Shown: piece after piece, positions 44,116 to 52,476 of the stretch | How positions within the stretch are numbered: the first letter of the stretch is position 1 | How the letters are laid out: every line of letters begins with the position of its first letter | Assembly (NCBI RefSeq): GCF_900111145.1 | Contig: NZ_FOIR01000006.1 | Span: 62,001-126,000, forward strand | Length of the DNA: 64,000 bases | Reading direction: 5' to 3' | Source: Roseivirga pacifica | GTDB lineage: Bacteria; Bacteroidota; Bacteroidia; Cytophagales; Cyclobacteriaceae | Made by a program: the position numbers and the translations under genes | Notes under the pieces: generated by a model | Databases searched by the model: none | Told to the model about the DNA's origin: nothing | Seen by the model: only the letters and a program-made list of their open reading frames with translations

Positions 44116-45066
44116 ATGAACAGATTTTTTAGAATAATCAAAAAGGTAGTTTTATATACACTCGCCATTCTTTTACTGCTTTCAGTCACAGGTTACGTTT
44201 ACCTCTATGTTCTTCCCAAAGGGCCAGAAATCACAGCCACCAGAAAAATCAATGCAGGAACTGACTCTTTTGTCATTCACGCTTATAAAGAAAGTGAAAG
44301 AAAATCCATTAGAGTATGGACTTACAAACCTGAAACTTGGAACGACAAAGACAAAATAGTTTTCGTGATGCACGGTGGCGGACGAAACGCGGATGACTAT
44401 CTAAATGCTTGGATTGATTTGGCCAATGAGAATAACCTGTTAATAATAGCACCTGAATTCGAGAATAAGTTTTCGAAGTACACTACAAACGACTATCAAG
44501 AAGGGAATCTGTTTACGTTTTTTGGAAGCAAAAACCCGAAAACTGAATGGGCATATACAGTGGTTGAAAACATATTTGACCACATCAAATCCGTGAATAA
44601 TATTACAAATGAGCAGTACGATATTTTTGGACATTCAGCCGGTGGTCAATTTGTACATAGAATGGTAATGTTAATGCCCGAATCGAGAATTGGAACGGCC
44701 ATAGCTGCAAATTCTGGCTTTTACAGCTTACCAAACGAGAACCTTGCATTTCCGTATGGAATCAAAAATACAGCAACAGATTTGCAAAAATCTTACAAGA
44801 AAAGAATGATTGTTCTTTTAGGAGAATTAGATAATGATCCTAGCTTGGGGACTTTTAGAACAACGGATTTAGCAATGGAACAAGGCGCACATAGGTTGGA
44901 ACGTGGAACAACTTTTTTTAATGCTAATAAGGAATTAGTAGATAAAAACAATTGGGAGTTTAACTGGACAATTGACACGGTAAAAAACACAGGGCACAAC
45001 TATAAAAAGATGTCTGAAAGTGCGATTAAGTGGATAAATACCGCCCCTAACAACGGTAATAAGTAA
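44116..45066 (+). CDS. Membrane-anchored alpha/beta hydrolase
   Basis: 316 residues. N-terminal membrane helix (~10-32), then an alpha/beta hydrolase fold: oxyanion segment VFVMHGGGRNADDYL, nucleophile elbow FGHSAGGQ (Ser174), acid in GELDNDPS (Asp239 likely) and NTGHNYK (His294). It resembles feruloyl-esterase/PHB-depolymerase-like hydrolases acting outside the cytoplasm. Substrate unknown. Stands alone, with ~235 bases before it that hold only a 24-codon open frame and no clear gene. Confidence 0.88.
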   Translation: MNRFFRIIKKVVLYTLAILLLLSVTGYVYLYVLPKGPEITATRKINAGTDSFVIHAYKESERKSIRVWTYKPETWNDKDKIVFVMHGGGRNADDYLNAWIDLANENNLLIIAPEFENKFSKYTTNDYQEGNLFTFFGSKNPKTEWAYTVVENIFDHIKSVNNITNEQYDIFGHSAGGQFVHRMVMLMPESRIGTAIAANSGFYSLPNENLAFPYGIKNTATDLQKSYKKRMIVLLGELDNDPSLGTFRTTDLAMEQGAHRLERGTTFFNANKELVDKNNWEFNWTIDTVKNTGHNYKKMSESAIKWINTAPNNGNK

Positions 45067-45126
45067 ATACTTATCCTTATCTGCTTCTGGAAATCATCAC
45101 CCATTTTCAGTTTGGCCCTTTTCCAC

Positions 45127-45143
45127 CCTCATTTGTAACGAGG
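45127..45143. repeat. Hairpin of the CCTC-GAGG family, third copy
   Basis: CCTCATT TGT AACGAGG (one mismatched pair), 60 bases after the hydrolase stop. Compare CCTCGTT TAT AACGAGG at 37054. Confidence 0.5.
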
Positions 45144-45286
45144 ATAAGTTATTGGTTAAATGAAATGGTGGGAATGGCCTATGGCCCTGCTATTTTACGG
45201 CTATCAGTCATAAATCTTTCATTATATATTCATATCAATCATATTTATGAATGACACGTAACGTTACCTGCAAGCTGAAAAACAGA

Positions 45287-45604
45287 ATGAATACAAAAGA
45301 ATTTGTAAAAGGATTTTATAAAGAGAAACAGAATTTTCTTGCTGAATATTTATCTGAAAATCCAGAATCAGAAGTTGGACATCTGATTAAATCATTAAAT
45401 CTGACCGACCAACAACCTGATGTAATGAAAAAAATAATGGACGGAACACTAACGGACATTTTTTACACTATTCTTTTAGGTTTAGACGGTTGTGCATCGA
45501 TAGGCGGAACACAAGAATCATATGATTTGAAAGATGAAAACGGAAGTCAATTAAGTGGAGAAATAGAAGGATATGCTTATGAGTATTTTCACGAATCGGA
45601 CTAA
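45287..45604 (+). CDS. Small cytoplasmic protein of unknown function
   Basis: 105 residues from ATG 45287 (MNTKEFVKGFYKEKQNF); an ATG 12 codons upstream is possible but weaker. Acidic and helical, with a Gly-rich turn LGLDGCASIGGTQESYDL and an acidic aromatic end (EGYAYEYFHESD). Size and style resemble immunity proteins of polymorphic toxin systems, but I recognise no family and there is no toxin gene next to it. One base separates its stop from the next ATG. Codons are AT-rich compared with eCIS and icmF genes. Confidence 0.62.
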   Translation: MNTKEFVKGFYKEKQNFLAEYLSENPESEVGHLIKSLNLTDQQPDVMKKIMDGTLTDIFYTILLGLDGCASIGGTQESYDLKDENGSQLSGEIEGYAYEYFHESD

Positions 45605-45605
45605 G

Positions 45606-45878
45606 ATGAGCTCACTCATATCTGATTTAAAAAAGGCAGAAAAAATCTTATCCGAATATTCAGGAGGTTATTCTGGAAAACATTCATCAGCGGAGGAATT
45701 CCATACTGACCTCGTTGACCGTATTAAAAAATTGGAAAACGGAAATGAAAACGTAATTGAGGATTTGTGGATTTGGTTTGCACCAACTTGCCAATGGGAC
45801 GACTTCGTTGGAGAAATTGATTTAGGAGAAAGAATATTTCAACGATTGAATAAAATAAAAAATAAAGTCAGCAGGTAA
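45606..45878 (+). CDS. Small cytoplasmic protein of unknown function
   Basis: 90 residues from ATG 45606, starting one base after the upstream stop, so the two are coupled. Features are LKKAEKILSEYSGGYSGKHSSAEEFHTDLVDRI and DLWIWFAPTCQWDDFVG, a Trp-rich core. No family known. Together with the gene before it, this looks like a small accessory operon; an immunity-like role is only a guess from size and setting. Confidence 0.62.
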   Translation: MSSLISDLKKAEKILSEYSGGYSGKHSSAEEFHTDLVDRIKKLENGNENVIEDLWIWFAPTCQWDDFVGEIDLGERIFQRLNKIKNKVSR

Positions 45879-45917
45879 CAATGGCTATAAGTAATTGCTT
45901 GTCCTCTCCTACTTCTT

Positions 45918-45935
45918 AAAATCCTCGCGGATTTT
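45918..45935. terminator. Weak terminator-like hairpin
   Basis: AAAATCC TCGC GGATTTT is a perfect 7-bp stem with a tetraloop 40 bases after the small two-gene operon. The 3' arm ends in four T but no longer T-run follows. Confidence 0.45.
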
Positions 45936-46036
45936 CAGCTTGGTGTGTACTTGTTAAGTTAACCGCTAAACCACGCAACTACTCATTGCCGAGACCTTTG
46001 CACACCACATAAAAAAGCTAATTTCATAGAAACCTC

Positions 46037-46066
46037 TATCTTTGATACTATCAAATGATACTATCA
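46037..46066 (+). promoter_or_regulatory. Promoter element with two tandem palindromes before fic
   Basis: TATCTTTG (46037-46044) matches the Bacteroidota -7 element exactly. It overlaps TTTGATA C TATCAAA (46041-46055), immediately followed by TGATACTATCA (46056-46066), whose last base is the A of the fic ATG. Two adjacent copies of TGATACTATCA covering the transcription start look like an operator. Confidence 0.55.
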
Positions 46067-47028
46067 TGAAGCCTCCGTATGAGATTAACACAAATATCTT
46101 AGGGTTAATAACTAGTATTTCGGAAAAGATTGGAGAAGTAAATGCCTCTTTCTTAATAAAGTCTTCTCCTAGCCTTCGAAAGCAGAATCAAATTAAAACG
46201 ATTCACTCTTCTTTGCAGATTGAAGGTAACACTTTGACAGAACAACAAATTACTGCAATACTTGAAAACAAAAGAGTTATTGGCCCATCAAAGGACATCA
46301 AAGAAGTTCAAAATGCAATAAAAGTTTATGAGTCAATAATTGACTACAAATTTGATTCTATTAACTCCTTTTTAAAAGCTCACAAGACGTTAATGTTTGG
46401 ACTAATTGATAATCCAGGGGAGTTTAGAAAAGAAGGAGTTGGAATTGTAAAAGGATCCAAAGTTGAACACTTAGCCCCCCCTCCTGAAAATGTTCAGTAT
46501 TTAATAAAAGACCTATTTGATTACCTCAAAAATGACGAGGAAATCACTTTGATAAAAAGTTGTGTTTTTCATTACGAAATGGAATTTATTCATCCTTTTA
46601 CTGACGGAAACGGTAGAATGGGAAGATTATGGCAAACAATTATTTTAATGTCTCAATACCCCATCTTTCAATACTTGCCTTTTGAGACCTTAATATCAAA
46701 GTCGCAAGAGGACTATTACAAAGTTCTATCCATATGTGACAAAACGGGAAAATCGACTGTATTCATAGAATATATGCTTTCAGTAGTAAATGATACGCTA
46801 GCAGAACTAATTAAAAATTCTGTTTCTGTGAATATGACACAGGAAAATAGACTAAAACACTTTTGCTCTCTAAATATGGACTCCTTCTCTAGAAAAGACT
46901 ATATGCAAGTCTTCAAGCACTTGAGTAGCGCTTCAGCCAGTAGAGATTTAAAAACTGGAATTGAAAAAGGGTTATTCACAAAATCAGGAGATAAAAGACT
47001 GACAACTTATCACATTAAAAAACAATAA
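46066..47028 (+). CDS. Fic-domain protein (AMP-transferase fold), class II
   Basis: 320 residues from ATG 46066. Fic proteins transfer AMP or related groups to target hydroxyls. The active motif HPFTDGNGRMGR begins at His176 and is complete. The inhibitory helix motif (S/T)xxxE(G/N) is present before the Fic core as SLQIEG (Ser49, Glu53), the class II arrangement. FRKEGVGIVKGSKVEHLAPPP is the flap region. The C-terminal ~80 residues look like a winged-helix (MQVFKHLSSASASRDLKTGIEKGLF), typical of Fic proteins that also bind DNA, so it could bind the tandem palindromes at its own promoter. No separate antitoxin gene is seen. Confidence 0.92.
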   Translation: MKPPYEINTNILGLITSISEKIGEVNASFLIKSSPSLRKQNQIKTIHSSLQIEGNTLTEQQITAILENKRVIGPSKDIKEVQNAIKVYESIIDYKFDSINSFLKAHKTLMFGLIDNPGEFRKEGVGIVKGSKVEHLAPPPENVQYLIKDLFDYLKNDEEITLIKSCVFHYEMEFIHPFTDGNGRMGRLWQTIILMSQYPIFQYLPFETLISKSQEDYYKVLSICDKTGKSTVFIEYMLSVVNDTLAELIKNSVSVNMTQENRLKHFCSLNMDSFSRKDYMQVFKHLSSASASRDLKTGIEKGLFTKSGDKRLTTYHIKKQ

Positions 47029-47114
47029 ACTCGGTATGCAACAACCTATATTCAATGTGGCTTATGGAGGTACAGAAAATCCTTAACTTATTGTAGCTAT
47101 AAACTGCATAGCCA

Positions 47115-47561
47115 GTGTATTCTACCCAATTGCTAGTAAAAAAGTTGAAACTCAAAGACCTTAGAAATATCAATTCAAACCTAGAGTTAGCTAAAGTAGA
47201 TTTTAGCGAAACTGAGAATATCTATACATCGAATTATTGGGATGGTGCTATAAGCGGTATTATTAAATACCAGAATAGACTTTTTTGGTTTGAAATGATT
47301 CAAGAAAATGAAGATTGGAAAGCAGGTGATTGGCATAGAAGGTTTGCTATCGTCAAACTTTCAATTGAACAAACAGAAAAGGAATTTCAAGTTCATGAAG
47401 ACTTCCAAAGGTATGTCGGAACTCATTTTGATGGCAAACCATTAAAAAGCCCTCCAAAACTTGAAGAAGGGAAAATAGATGAGTTCTATGAAAAACATGG
47501 TGAATATGTCAAATCAAAACCTTTTGAAGACAATGAAGTAATTGCATGGATGGAGAACTAA
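47115..47561 (+). CDS. Small protein of unknown function
   Basis: 148 residues, beginning at GTG 47115; no better ATG is present. Features are NYWDGAISGIIKYQNRLFWFEMIQE, DWHRRFAIVKLS and a charged C-terminus ending DNEVIAWMEN. It is cytoplasmic, acidic and beta-rich, in the style of immunity or SMI1-like accessory proteins, without a family match. It lies in the same AT-rich patch as the Fic gene, 86 bases behind it, with a convergent phospholipase after. Confidence 0.6.
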   Translation: MYSTQLLVKKLKLKDLRNINSNLELAKVDFSETENIYTSNYWDGAISGIIKYQNRLFWFEMIQENEDWKAGDWHRRFAIVKLSIEQTEKEFQVHEDFQRYVGTHFDGKPLKSPPKLEEGKIDEFYEKHGEYVKSKPFEDNEVIAWMEN

Positions 47562-47617
47562 AAAGCAAGTACCAAAGACCAAAACAACTAAACCATTGTA
47601 TGATTTTTACCAAACCA

Positions 47618-49807
47618 CTAATACCTCTCCAACTTCCTTAGACTTTCTTGGTTTACTGGGCGATGTATAGATTCTATAATGTCCTTTTTCTCTAGTTCTG
47701 TCAATCGCCAACTAAGTGAAGCGCGGTCCTCCGGATCGGCTGCATATTGAATTTCCACCCGCTGCAATTGGTCGCCAAAAGAAGCTTTTACTAACTCATA
47801 CCACTGGTCATTTTTAATCGTCTGCACCTTGTCCCAGCTTTTATACACCGACTGAATTGGCGAGAAAAATCGCTCAACAATATTCTGTGATTTTACCGCT
47901 GCCAGTTCTTCACTTTTCTTTGAGTCACGCACGGCCAACAGCACCACTTCATTGGTGTTTTCCTTTATCCAACCTTTAAATGCTTCCAAGAAAATCAGCG
48001 CATCTACTACCCCATAATTATCGGAAATTCCAGCATCGGCAATTTGCACTGGTGGCTCCGTTGGCAATGTCATGGTTGGGGTAATGTACGGAAAAGTAGC
48101 ACTCATGCGCAGTGCGGTTAAAAACCGCAAGCTATCGGCTTGATGTTCCTCCAACAAAGCTCTAAAATCCACCCCTTGTACAATCGCATTTTGGTCTCTC
48201 TTTTCATTAAAAACACCAACAGGATGCGGAGAGATGTAAAGCTTGCGTCCGTCATTGGTAATCAACGGTGCTACCAAAAGCTTCGGAATTCTTGCGCTAT
48301 ATTCTGCTTCGCGATAATCGGCAATGGGTCTATCGAGCAAACCACCCAAATTCTGACTTAGGTTTTGCTCAAAGGTATAGCCTCGCTCTTTTTTATAGGT
48401 TTGACCAGCATATTCAAAGTTTCTCACCTTTAAAAAGAAATCGTTGATCAGCAGGGTAAATATCATAGGGTTAAGCAATTCGGTACTAATAGCCACCCTT
48501 GCTTGTTCATCGCTTACCATAACATTTTGCATGTAGATATCGCGGAAGTATGCCGCCCCAACCAAGCCGCCAGAAGCTCCCGTAATAAGAAAGGTTTTGT
48601 CCATTAATTGGCCCTTCATGGCCGAATCGGCATGCTGCAAAACGGTGGTCGTCCAAAGTGCTGCGCGCTGCCCTCCTCCACTTACTGCTACCAACACCAT
48701 ATTGGGTTTTTCCTGCCCAGTTTTGGCCTTCCAGTTTTGGAGCATTTCAATCCAATAGGCCTTGCTTTCCCTCACGGCATCTTCGGATACCAAGGCATTT
48801 ACTTTGTTCAAGTTGTAGGTCGTAGGTTCGGTTTTATAATCGAGCCCATAAGCCGGAAAAGTATAGCCCGTATGGTACCTGCTAGAGTAAACATTGGCAA
48901 TAACCAGTAGCAAAATAACCGCAGAAACCACCCACGAACGTAGCCAATAACTAAGGGCACCTGTGGCCATTACAAAAATGGTAAAGAACAGCACCGCTGA
49001 TGCTCCGGCCGGAATTTGAAAAACAGGAGTGTTCTGAAATATCCCAAGGCCGAAAATAACTACCAACAGAAATACTTCCGCAATAATGGCATTGCTCTGG
49101 TTTTGCTTAAAAATGCCAAGAATGGCTACCCTATCGTAATATTTTTCGAAGCGGTGGGTAGGAAAAAAACGAAACTTAATGGAAAGGTAGTTATCGCATT
49201 TTACAGGCTTTTTATTCAACCTTCTCAGCTGTTGAAAAGCCGACTTGCGCTTTTGCACGCTAAACTTTGGTGGCAGCTTAGCCGCTTTGCGCTTAAGCAC
49301 CGTACGCATGTCGCGGTTGGTTATGGCAAAATAGCTAAACAGCATCATGAGCATAAAAGCGTAGCCTAGCAATAAACCACCTACGCTGGCCAAAATCTCG
49401 GTGCTGCTATAAAGTGCCGCATCGCGCTGAAAGCCAATTATTCTAACGACATAAAAAATTAGAAAGCCTAGCGGTAAAAGTGCATTGTTGAGACAGTAAT
49501 GCGTGAATGGCCGTGGCAAAGTACCCAAAAACGGAAAACGAAAGCCATCCAAGATATAACTGGTAATGTTAAATGACATGGCAAAACCAGCCAGCACAAC
49601 GCCCATAATCAGAAAGCCCCAAAAGCCTACTTTGTCTAAATAGATTGGATCCAAGAATAGGTAGGGAATCCCCAAACTCTTGCCAATTCGACCATCTATA
49701 ATCGCAAAGAGTATGACCCAATAAAGCAGTAAAAACTGGTTGTGCTTAATATGCACAAGCAATAGCTTAATGGGAAAACTGTTTAAAATGGATCGAATAA
49801 TCTTCAA
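47618..49807 (-). CDS. Patatin-like phospholipase with N-terminal membrane domain
   Basis: 729 residues. Residues ~1-310 hold about seven membrane helices; the C-terminal domain is patatin-like. The oxyanion segment is VAVSGGGQRAALW, the nucleophile GASGG (Ser412) and the catalytic Asp is in IADAGISDNYG (Asp591). Such enzymes release fatty acids from phospholipids; the membrane-fused form is common in Bacteroidota with unknown role. Its ATG overlaps the end of the THUMP methyltransferase gene by four bases, so it is the second gene of a two-gene operon. Confidence 0.9.
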   Translation of the reverse strand: MKIIRSILNSFPIKLLLVHIKHNQFLLLYWVILFAIIDGRIGKSLGIPYLFLDPIYLDKVGFWGFLIMGVVLAGFAMSFNITSYILDGFRFPFLGTLPRPFTHYCLNNALLPLGFLIFYVVRIIGFQRDAALYSSTEILASVGGLLLGYAFMLMMLFSYFAITNRDMRTVLKRKAAKLPPKFSVQKRKSAFQQLRRLNKKPVKCDNYLSIKFRFFPTHRFEKYYDRVAILGIFKQNQSNAIIAEVFLLVVIFGLGIFQNTPVFQIPAGASAVLFFTIFVMATGALSYWLRSWVVSAVILLLVIANVYSSRYHTGYTFPAYGLDYKTEPTTYNLNKVNALVSEDAVRESKAYWIEMLQNWKAKTGQEKPNMVLVAVSGGGQRAALWTTTVLQHADSAMKGQLMDKTFLITGASGGLVGAAYFRDIYMQNVMVSDEQARVAISTELLNPMIFTLLINDFFLKVRNFEYAGQTYKKERGYTFEQNLSQNLGGLLDRPIADYREAEYSARIPKLLVAPLITNDGRKLYISPHPVGVFNEKRDQNAIVQGVDFRALLEEHQADSLRFLTALRMSATFPYITPTMTLPTEPPVQIADAGISDNYGVVDALIFLEAFKGWIKENTNEVVLLAVRDSKKSEELAAVKSQNIVERFFSPIQSVYKSWDKVQTIKNDQWYELVKASFGDQLQRVEIQYAADPEDRASLSWRLTELEKKDIIESIHRPVNQESLRKLERY

Positions 49808-50973
49808 TCTTTTTGCTTCTTGGTACCTCTGTATAAATCGTATTTCAACAATCTACATTCAATTTTCGCATTGAAAAAGGGAATTCTGGCAGAAGTTCTT
49901 AGACCGATGTGTTTGGCAAGATCGAGGTTACCAGTAAAGATAAAGCCTGTATACCCGTTACACTTTTGCTTCATAAAATCGCCAATAGCCTTATAAATTG
50001 GCTCCAGCTCTTTTACCTCTCCAAGTCGCTCTCCATATTCGGGGTTCATCATTAGCACGCCATCTTCTTGCGGCACAGGCGTATCGCGAAAATCACCTTC
50101 AAAAAATTCGATCATATGGTCAACTCCGGCAGTTTTGGCATTGTCCCTCGCTGCAAAAAGTGCTTGTCTACTCAGGTCTGAAGCTATGATTTTCACACCT
50201 TCGGTTTCTTTTATCTGCAAACCTGCCAGTCGTTTATAGCCCTCCCACGACTCTTCATCGTAGCCTTTTAGGTGCATAAAGCCAAAGTTATCGCGAAACA
50301 ATCCAGGCGCTTTGTTCTGAGCCAAAAGTGCTGCCTCAATGGCCAGGGTACCACTACCACACATGGGGTTTACAAAGGGGCTTTCTCTATCCCACTCAGA
50401 TGCAATGATTGTAGCAGCCGCCAACGATTCACTCATTGGTGCCTTGAATGGAATTTTTCTATAACCATGCTTAGAAATTGTCTGGCCAGAAGTGTCGAAA
50501 TAAATGCGCACTTTATCTTCTTTCCAGTACAGGTGAATCACCACATGATCTTTTTCTGGCCCGGAATTAGGTCGCTTACCAGTCTTCTCCAAAAACCTAT
50601 CGGCAATGGCATCTTTCACCCTTACATTGGCAAAACGTGTATCCTTAATACTATCGTTTTTCACATAGCTGGTAATGGAAAAGTAGGTATCGTTATGCAT
50701 GTACTTTTCCCAAGGAATATTCTTAATCCGCTTATAAAGTTCATTGGCATTTACTGCCCTAAACCGCTGAATTTGAAACAATACCCTGCTTGCTGTACGC
50801 AGGTACATGTTTAAGCGCATGCAGTCGTCCATATAGCCGCTGGTTTCTACCTCTGTAACGCTCGAATGTTTTATTTCATAGCCCAAATCGGTCAGCTCTT
50901 TGGCCAGCCAGTCATTCATTTTTGGGAAACAGGTTACTACTATATCGGTCTTATATGGAAATACGCTACTCAT
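49804..50973 (-). CDS. THUMP-domain RNA methyltransferase (RlmL/Trm14-like)
   Basis: 389 residues. THUMP RNA-binding domain in the first ~160 residues, then a class I methyltransferase domain with NPMCGSGTLAIEAALLA (motif I region), DLSRQALFAARDNAK and the catalytic NPEYGERLGE, the (N/D)PPY-type motif of N2-guanine methyltransferases. The likely target is a guanosine of 23S rRNA or tRNA. Lacks the C-terminal RlmK half of E. coli RlmKL, as usual outside gammaproteobacteria. First gene of the operon with the phospholipase. Confidence 0.9.
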   Translation of the reverse strand: MSSVFPYKTDIVVTCFPKMNDWLAKELTDLGYEIKHSSVTEVETSGYMDDCMRLNMYLRTASRVLFQIQRFRAVNANELYKRIKNIPWEKYMHNDTYFSITSYVKNDSIKDTRFANVRVKDAIADRFLEKTGKRPNSGPEKDHVVIHLYWKEDKVRIYFDTSGQTISKHGYRKIPFKAPMSESLAAATIIASEWDRESPFVNPMCGSGTLAIEAALLAQNKAPGLFRDNFGFMHLKGYDEESWEGYKRLAGLQIKETEGVKIIASDLSRQALFAARDNAKTAGVDHMIEFFEGDFRDTPVPQEDGVLMMNPEYGERLGEVKELEPIYKAIGDFMKQKCNGYTGFIFTGNLDLAKHIGLRTSARIPFFNAKIECRLLKYDLYRGTKKQKD

Positions 50974-51289
50974 TAAAGGCGAAATACGGCAGAATTGATG
51001 GTATTAACAAAATCGGAATCACTCATTAATTTCTCAGCGCATCAAAGTGCGATCATTCCTTTCAAATTTTAGCAAAAGCTATTTTCAAGCCGTATGATTC
51101 AACAATAATTATGAAGCCTTAGCACCATGTATGAATGATGGAGTGCAAGGAATTATTAGTGCAACTCGGCAAAACTGGCACGGGTGCTTTACGCACATTT
51201 TTAACACACATTATGTCAAAGGTTTTTTAGTAAAGTGTAGCTTTAAACCTTTAGTGATTCGAACCATCTAAACAACAAATTTCAACGAG
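50974..51289. other. Divergent intergenic region (316 bp)
   Basis: No gene seen. Close to the right end, TAGCTTTA (51238-51245) is one base from the Bacteroidota -7 consensus, 44 bases before the ATG at 51290. No repeats or strong hairpins noted. Confidence 0.5.
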
Positions 51290-51688
51290 ATGAAAAAGTA
51301 TTCTTACCTATTAGCGCTTTTGCTTTTCGTAGGCCTTTCTAGCGCCTATGCTCAAGGTGGCCAGGGAGGCCGCAGACAGCAAATGGATCCTGAAAAAGTG
51401 GCAAAACAACGTGCCGACATGTGGCAAGAAGAGTTTGGCCTTTCTGACGAGCAGCACGAAAAAGTGCAAGCCGTATTGGTAAAAAACATTGAGGAGACGC
51501 AAGAAAAAATGCAGTCGCTAAGAGGCAGTGGAGATAGAGCAGCCATGCAAAAAGGCATGGAAGAAGTGAGAGAAAGCCTAGAAAAAGAGTTGAAGACCAT
51601 TTTTACAGAAACGCAGTGGACTGCTTATGAAAAATGGAAAAAAGAGAACCCACCGATGCAAAGACGCAGAGGCGGTGGGGGTCAATAG
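51290..51688 (+). CDS. Small periplasmic helical protein (Spy/CpxP-like style)
   Basis: 132 residues. Signal peptide to AYAQ (~22), Gly/Gln/Arg-rich linker, then a long helical segment (MWQEEFGLSDEQHEKVQAVLVKNIEETQEKMQSL) resembling Spy/CpxP or DUF4890-type proteins, and an RRRGGGGQ tail. Such proteins act as envelope chaperones or metal/stress sensors; the exact role is unknown. A shared bidirectional terminator lies just after. Confidence 0.75.
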   Translation: MKKYSYLLALLLFVGLSSAYAQGGQGGRRQQMDPEKVAKQRADMWQEEFGLSDEQHEKVQAVLVKNIEETQEKMQSLRGSGDRAAMQKGMEEVRESLEKELKTIFTETQWTAYEKWKKENPPMQRRRGGGGQ

Positions 51689-51695
51689 TTTCAAT

Positions 51696-51726
51696 AAGAG
51701 GCCGTTCTTTAGTCAAACGGCCTCTT
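51696..51726. terminator. Bidirectional terminator between convergent genes
   Basis: AAGAGGCCGTT and AACGGCCTCTT pair perfectly over 11 bases around a nine-base loop; T-rich sequence on the plus side and A-rich on the other serve both directions. Confidence 0.88.
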
Positions 51727-51727
51727 C

Positions 51728-52363
51728 TTATTTTTTTCCGTAAACTTTCACTAGGTCTTCCCAAACAGAAGCAAGCCACTCTTCCCCTTCACCTTCAAAA
51801 GGTAGTATTCTCCCTCTTTGGTAAAAGGTGTAAACCAACTCATTACTTTCACTATCCATTTCTACCCAAACCTCTTTTCGGGTTGTTTCATCCATCACCA
51901 TTAGGTAACCATCATCTGCCAGTGACTTTAACGCAGAAAAGTCATCGTTAAACTTCACTTTACCACTAGATTCAATCAATAATCCTGTCCGACTATTCTT
52001 AGAACGTAAGAAATGACCGTTAATCTCGTATGCACTACCAAACTCAAAACTTGGTAAGGCAGGCAACGATGGCAGGCTTGGCAAGCTCGGAAGCGAAGGC
52101 AAAGCCGGTAATGACGCCAAACTTGGTAAATCGGGCAATTCTGGCAATACAACCTCCAATGCCGGAATGGGTGGAATTGAAGGAATAGATGGAATGGACG
52201 GTATTGGAGGGATAGCTGGAACCGGTGGTACTGGCGGAATCACCTCCGTTCCGCTTCTTCTGTACCTTTCATTGCGTGTATCTTGTGCACTGGCAAAAGC
52301 CAGTGAAAAGCACATTACTACCGCAAAGAATAACTTAAATAAACTGTGTTTTGATTTAATCAT
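51728..52363 (-). CDS. Secreted protein with Pro-rich three-residue repeats
   Basis: 211 residues. Signal peptide to FASAQ (~27). Residues ~42-105 are a regular (I/V/L)-P-(S/P/A) repeat: first Ile/Val-Pro units, then Leu-Pro units, interrupted by LEVVLPELPDL; likely an extended polyproline rod. The C-terminal ~100 residues form a domain I recognise from other envelope proteins (SSGKVKFNDDFSALKSLADDGYLMV ... YTFYQRGRILPFEGEGEEWLASV) without known function. Alone on its strand, ending at the shared terminator. Confidence 0.78.
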   Translation of the reverse strand: MIKSKHSLFKLFFAVVMCFSLAFASAQDTRNERYRRSGTEVIPPVPPVPAIPPIPSIPSIPSIPPIPALEVVLPELPDLPSLASLPALPSLPSLPSLPSLPALPSFEFGSAYEINGHFLRSKNSRTGLLIESSGKVKFNDDFSALKSLADDGYLMVMDETTRKEVWVEMDSESNELVYTFYQRGRILPFEGEGEEWLASVWEDLVKVYGKK

Positions 52364-52424
52364 AGCATTGAGATTTTGACAGTTACAATTTGGAAAGCAA
52401 TGCTATTAAGAAAAAGTAAGCGGG

Positions 52425-52464
52425 AGTGAACCGTAGTTTTTATGGATTGAAACCGCGGTTCACT
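52425..52464 (-). terminator. Long hairpin after the permease operon
   Basis: AGTGAACCG/CGGTTCACT, nine perfect base pairs, with an inner GTTT/AAAC stem, lies 12 bases after the stop of the last permease gene; a T-rich stretch follows on the minus strand. Probable transcription end or RNA stabiliser. Confidence 0.6.
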
Positions 52465-52476
52465 TCTTTCACTAAA

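Noticed and set aside
51165-51195. TGGCACGGGTGC as a sigma-54 promoter
   Set aside because: The GG and GC pairs are nine bases apart, not twelve, so it does not fit the -24/-12 spacing.
52167-52379. Collagen-like Gly-rich frame on the plus strand
   Set aside because: It is the reverse complement of the Pro-rich repeats of the minus-strand secreted protein, which has a signal peptide and a conserved C-terminal domain.
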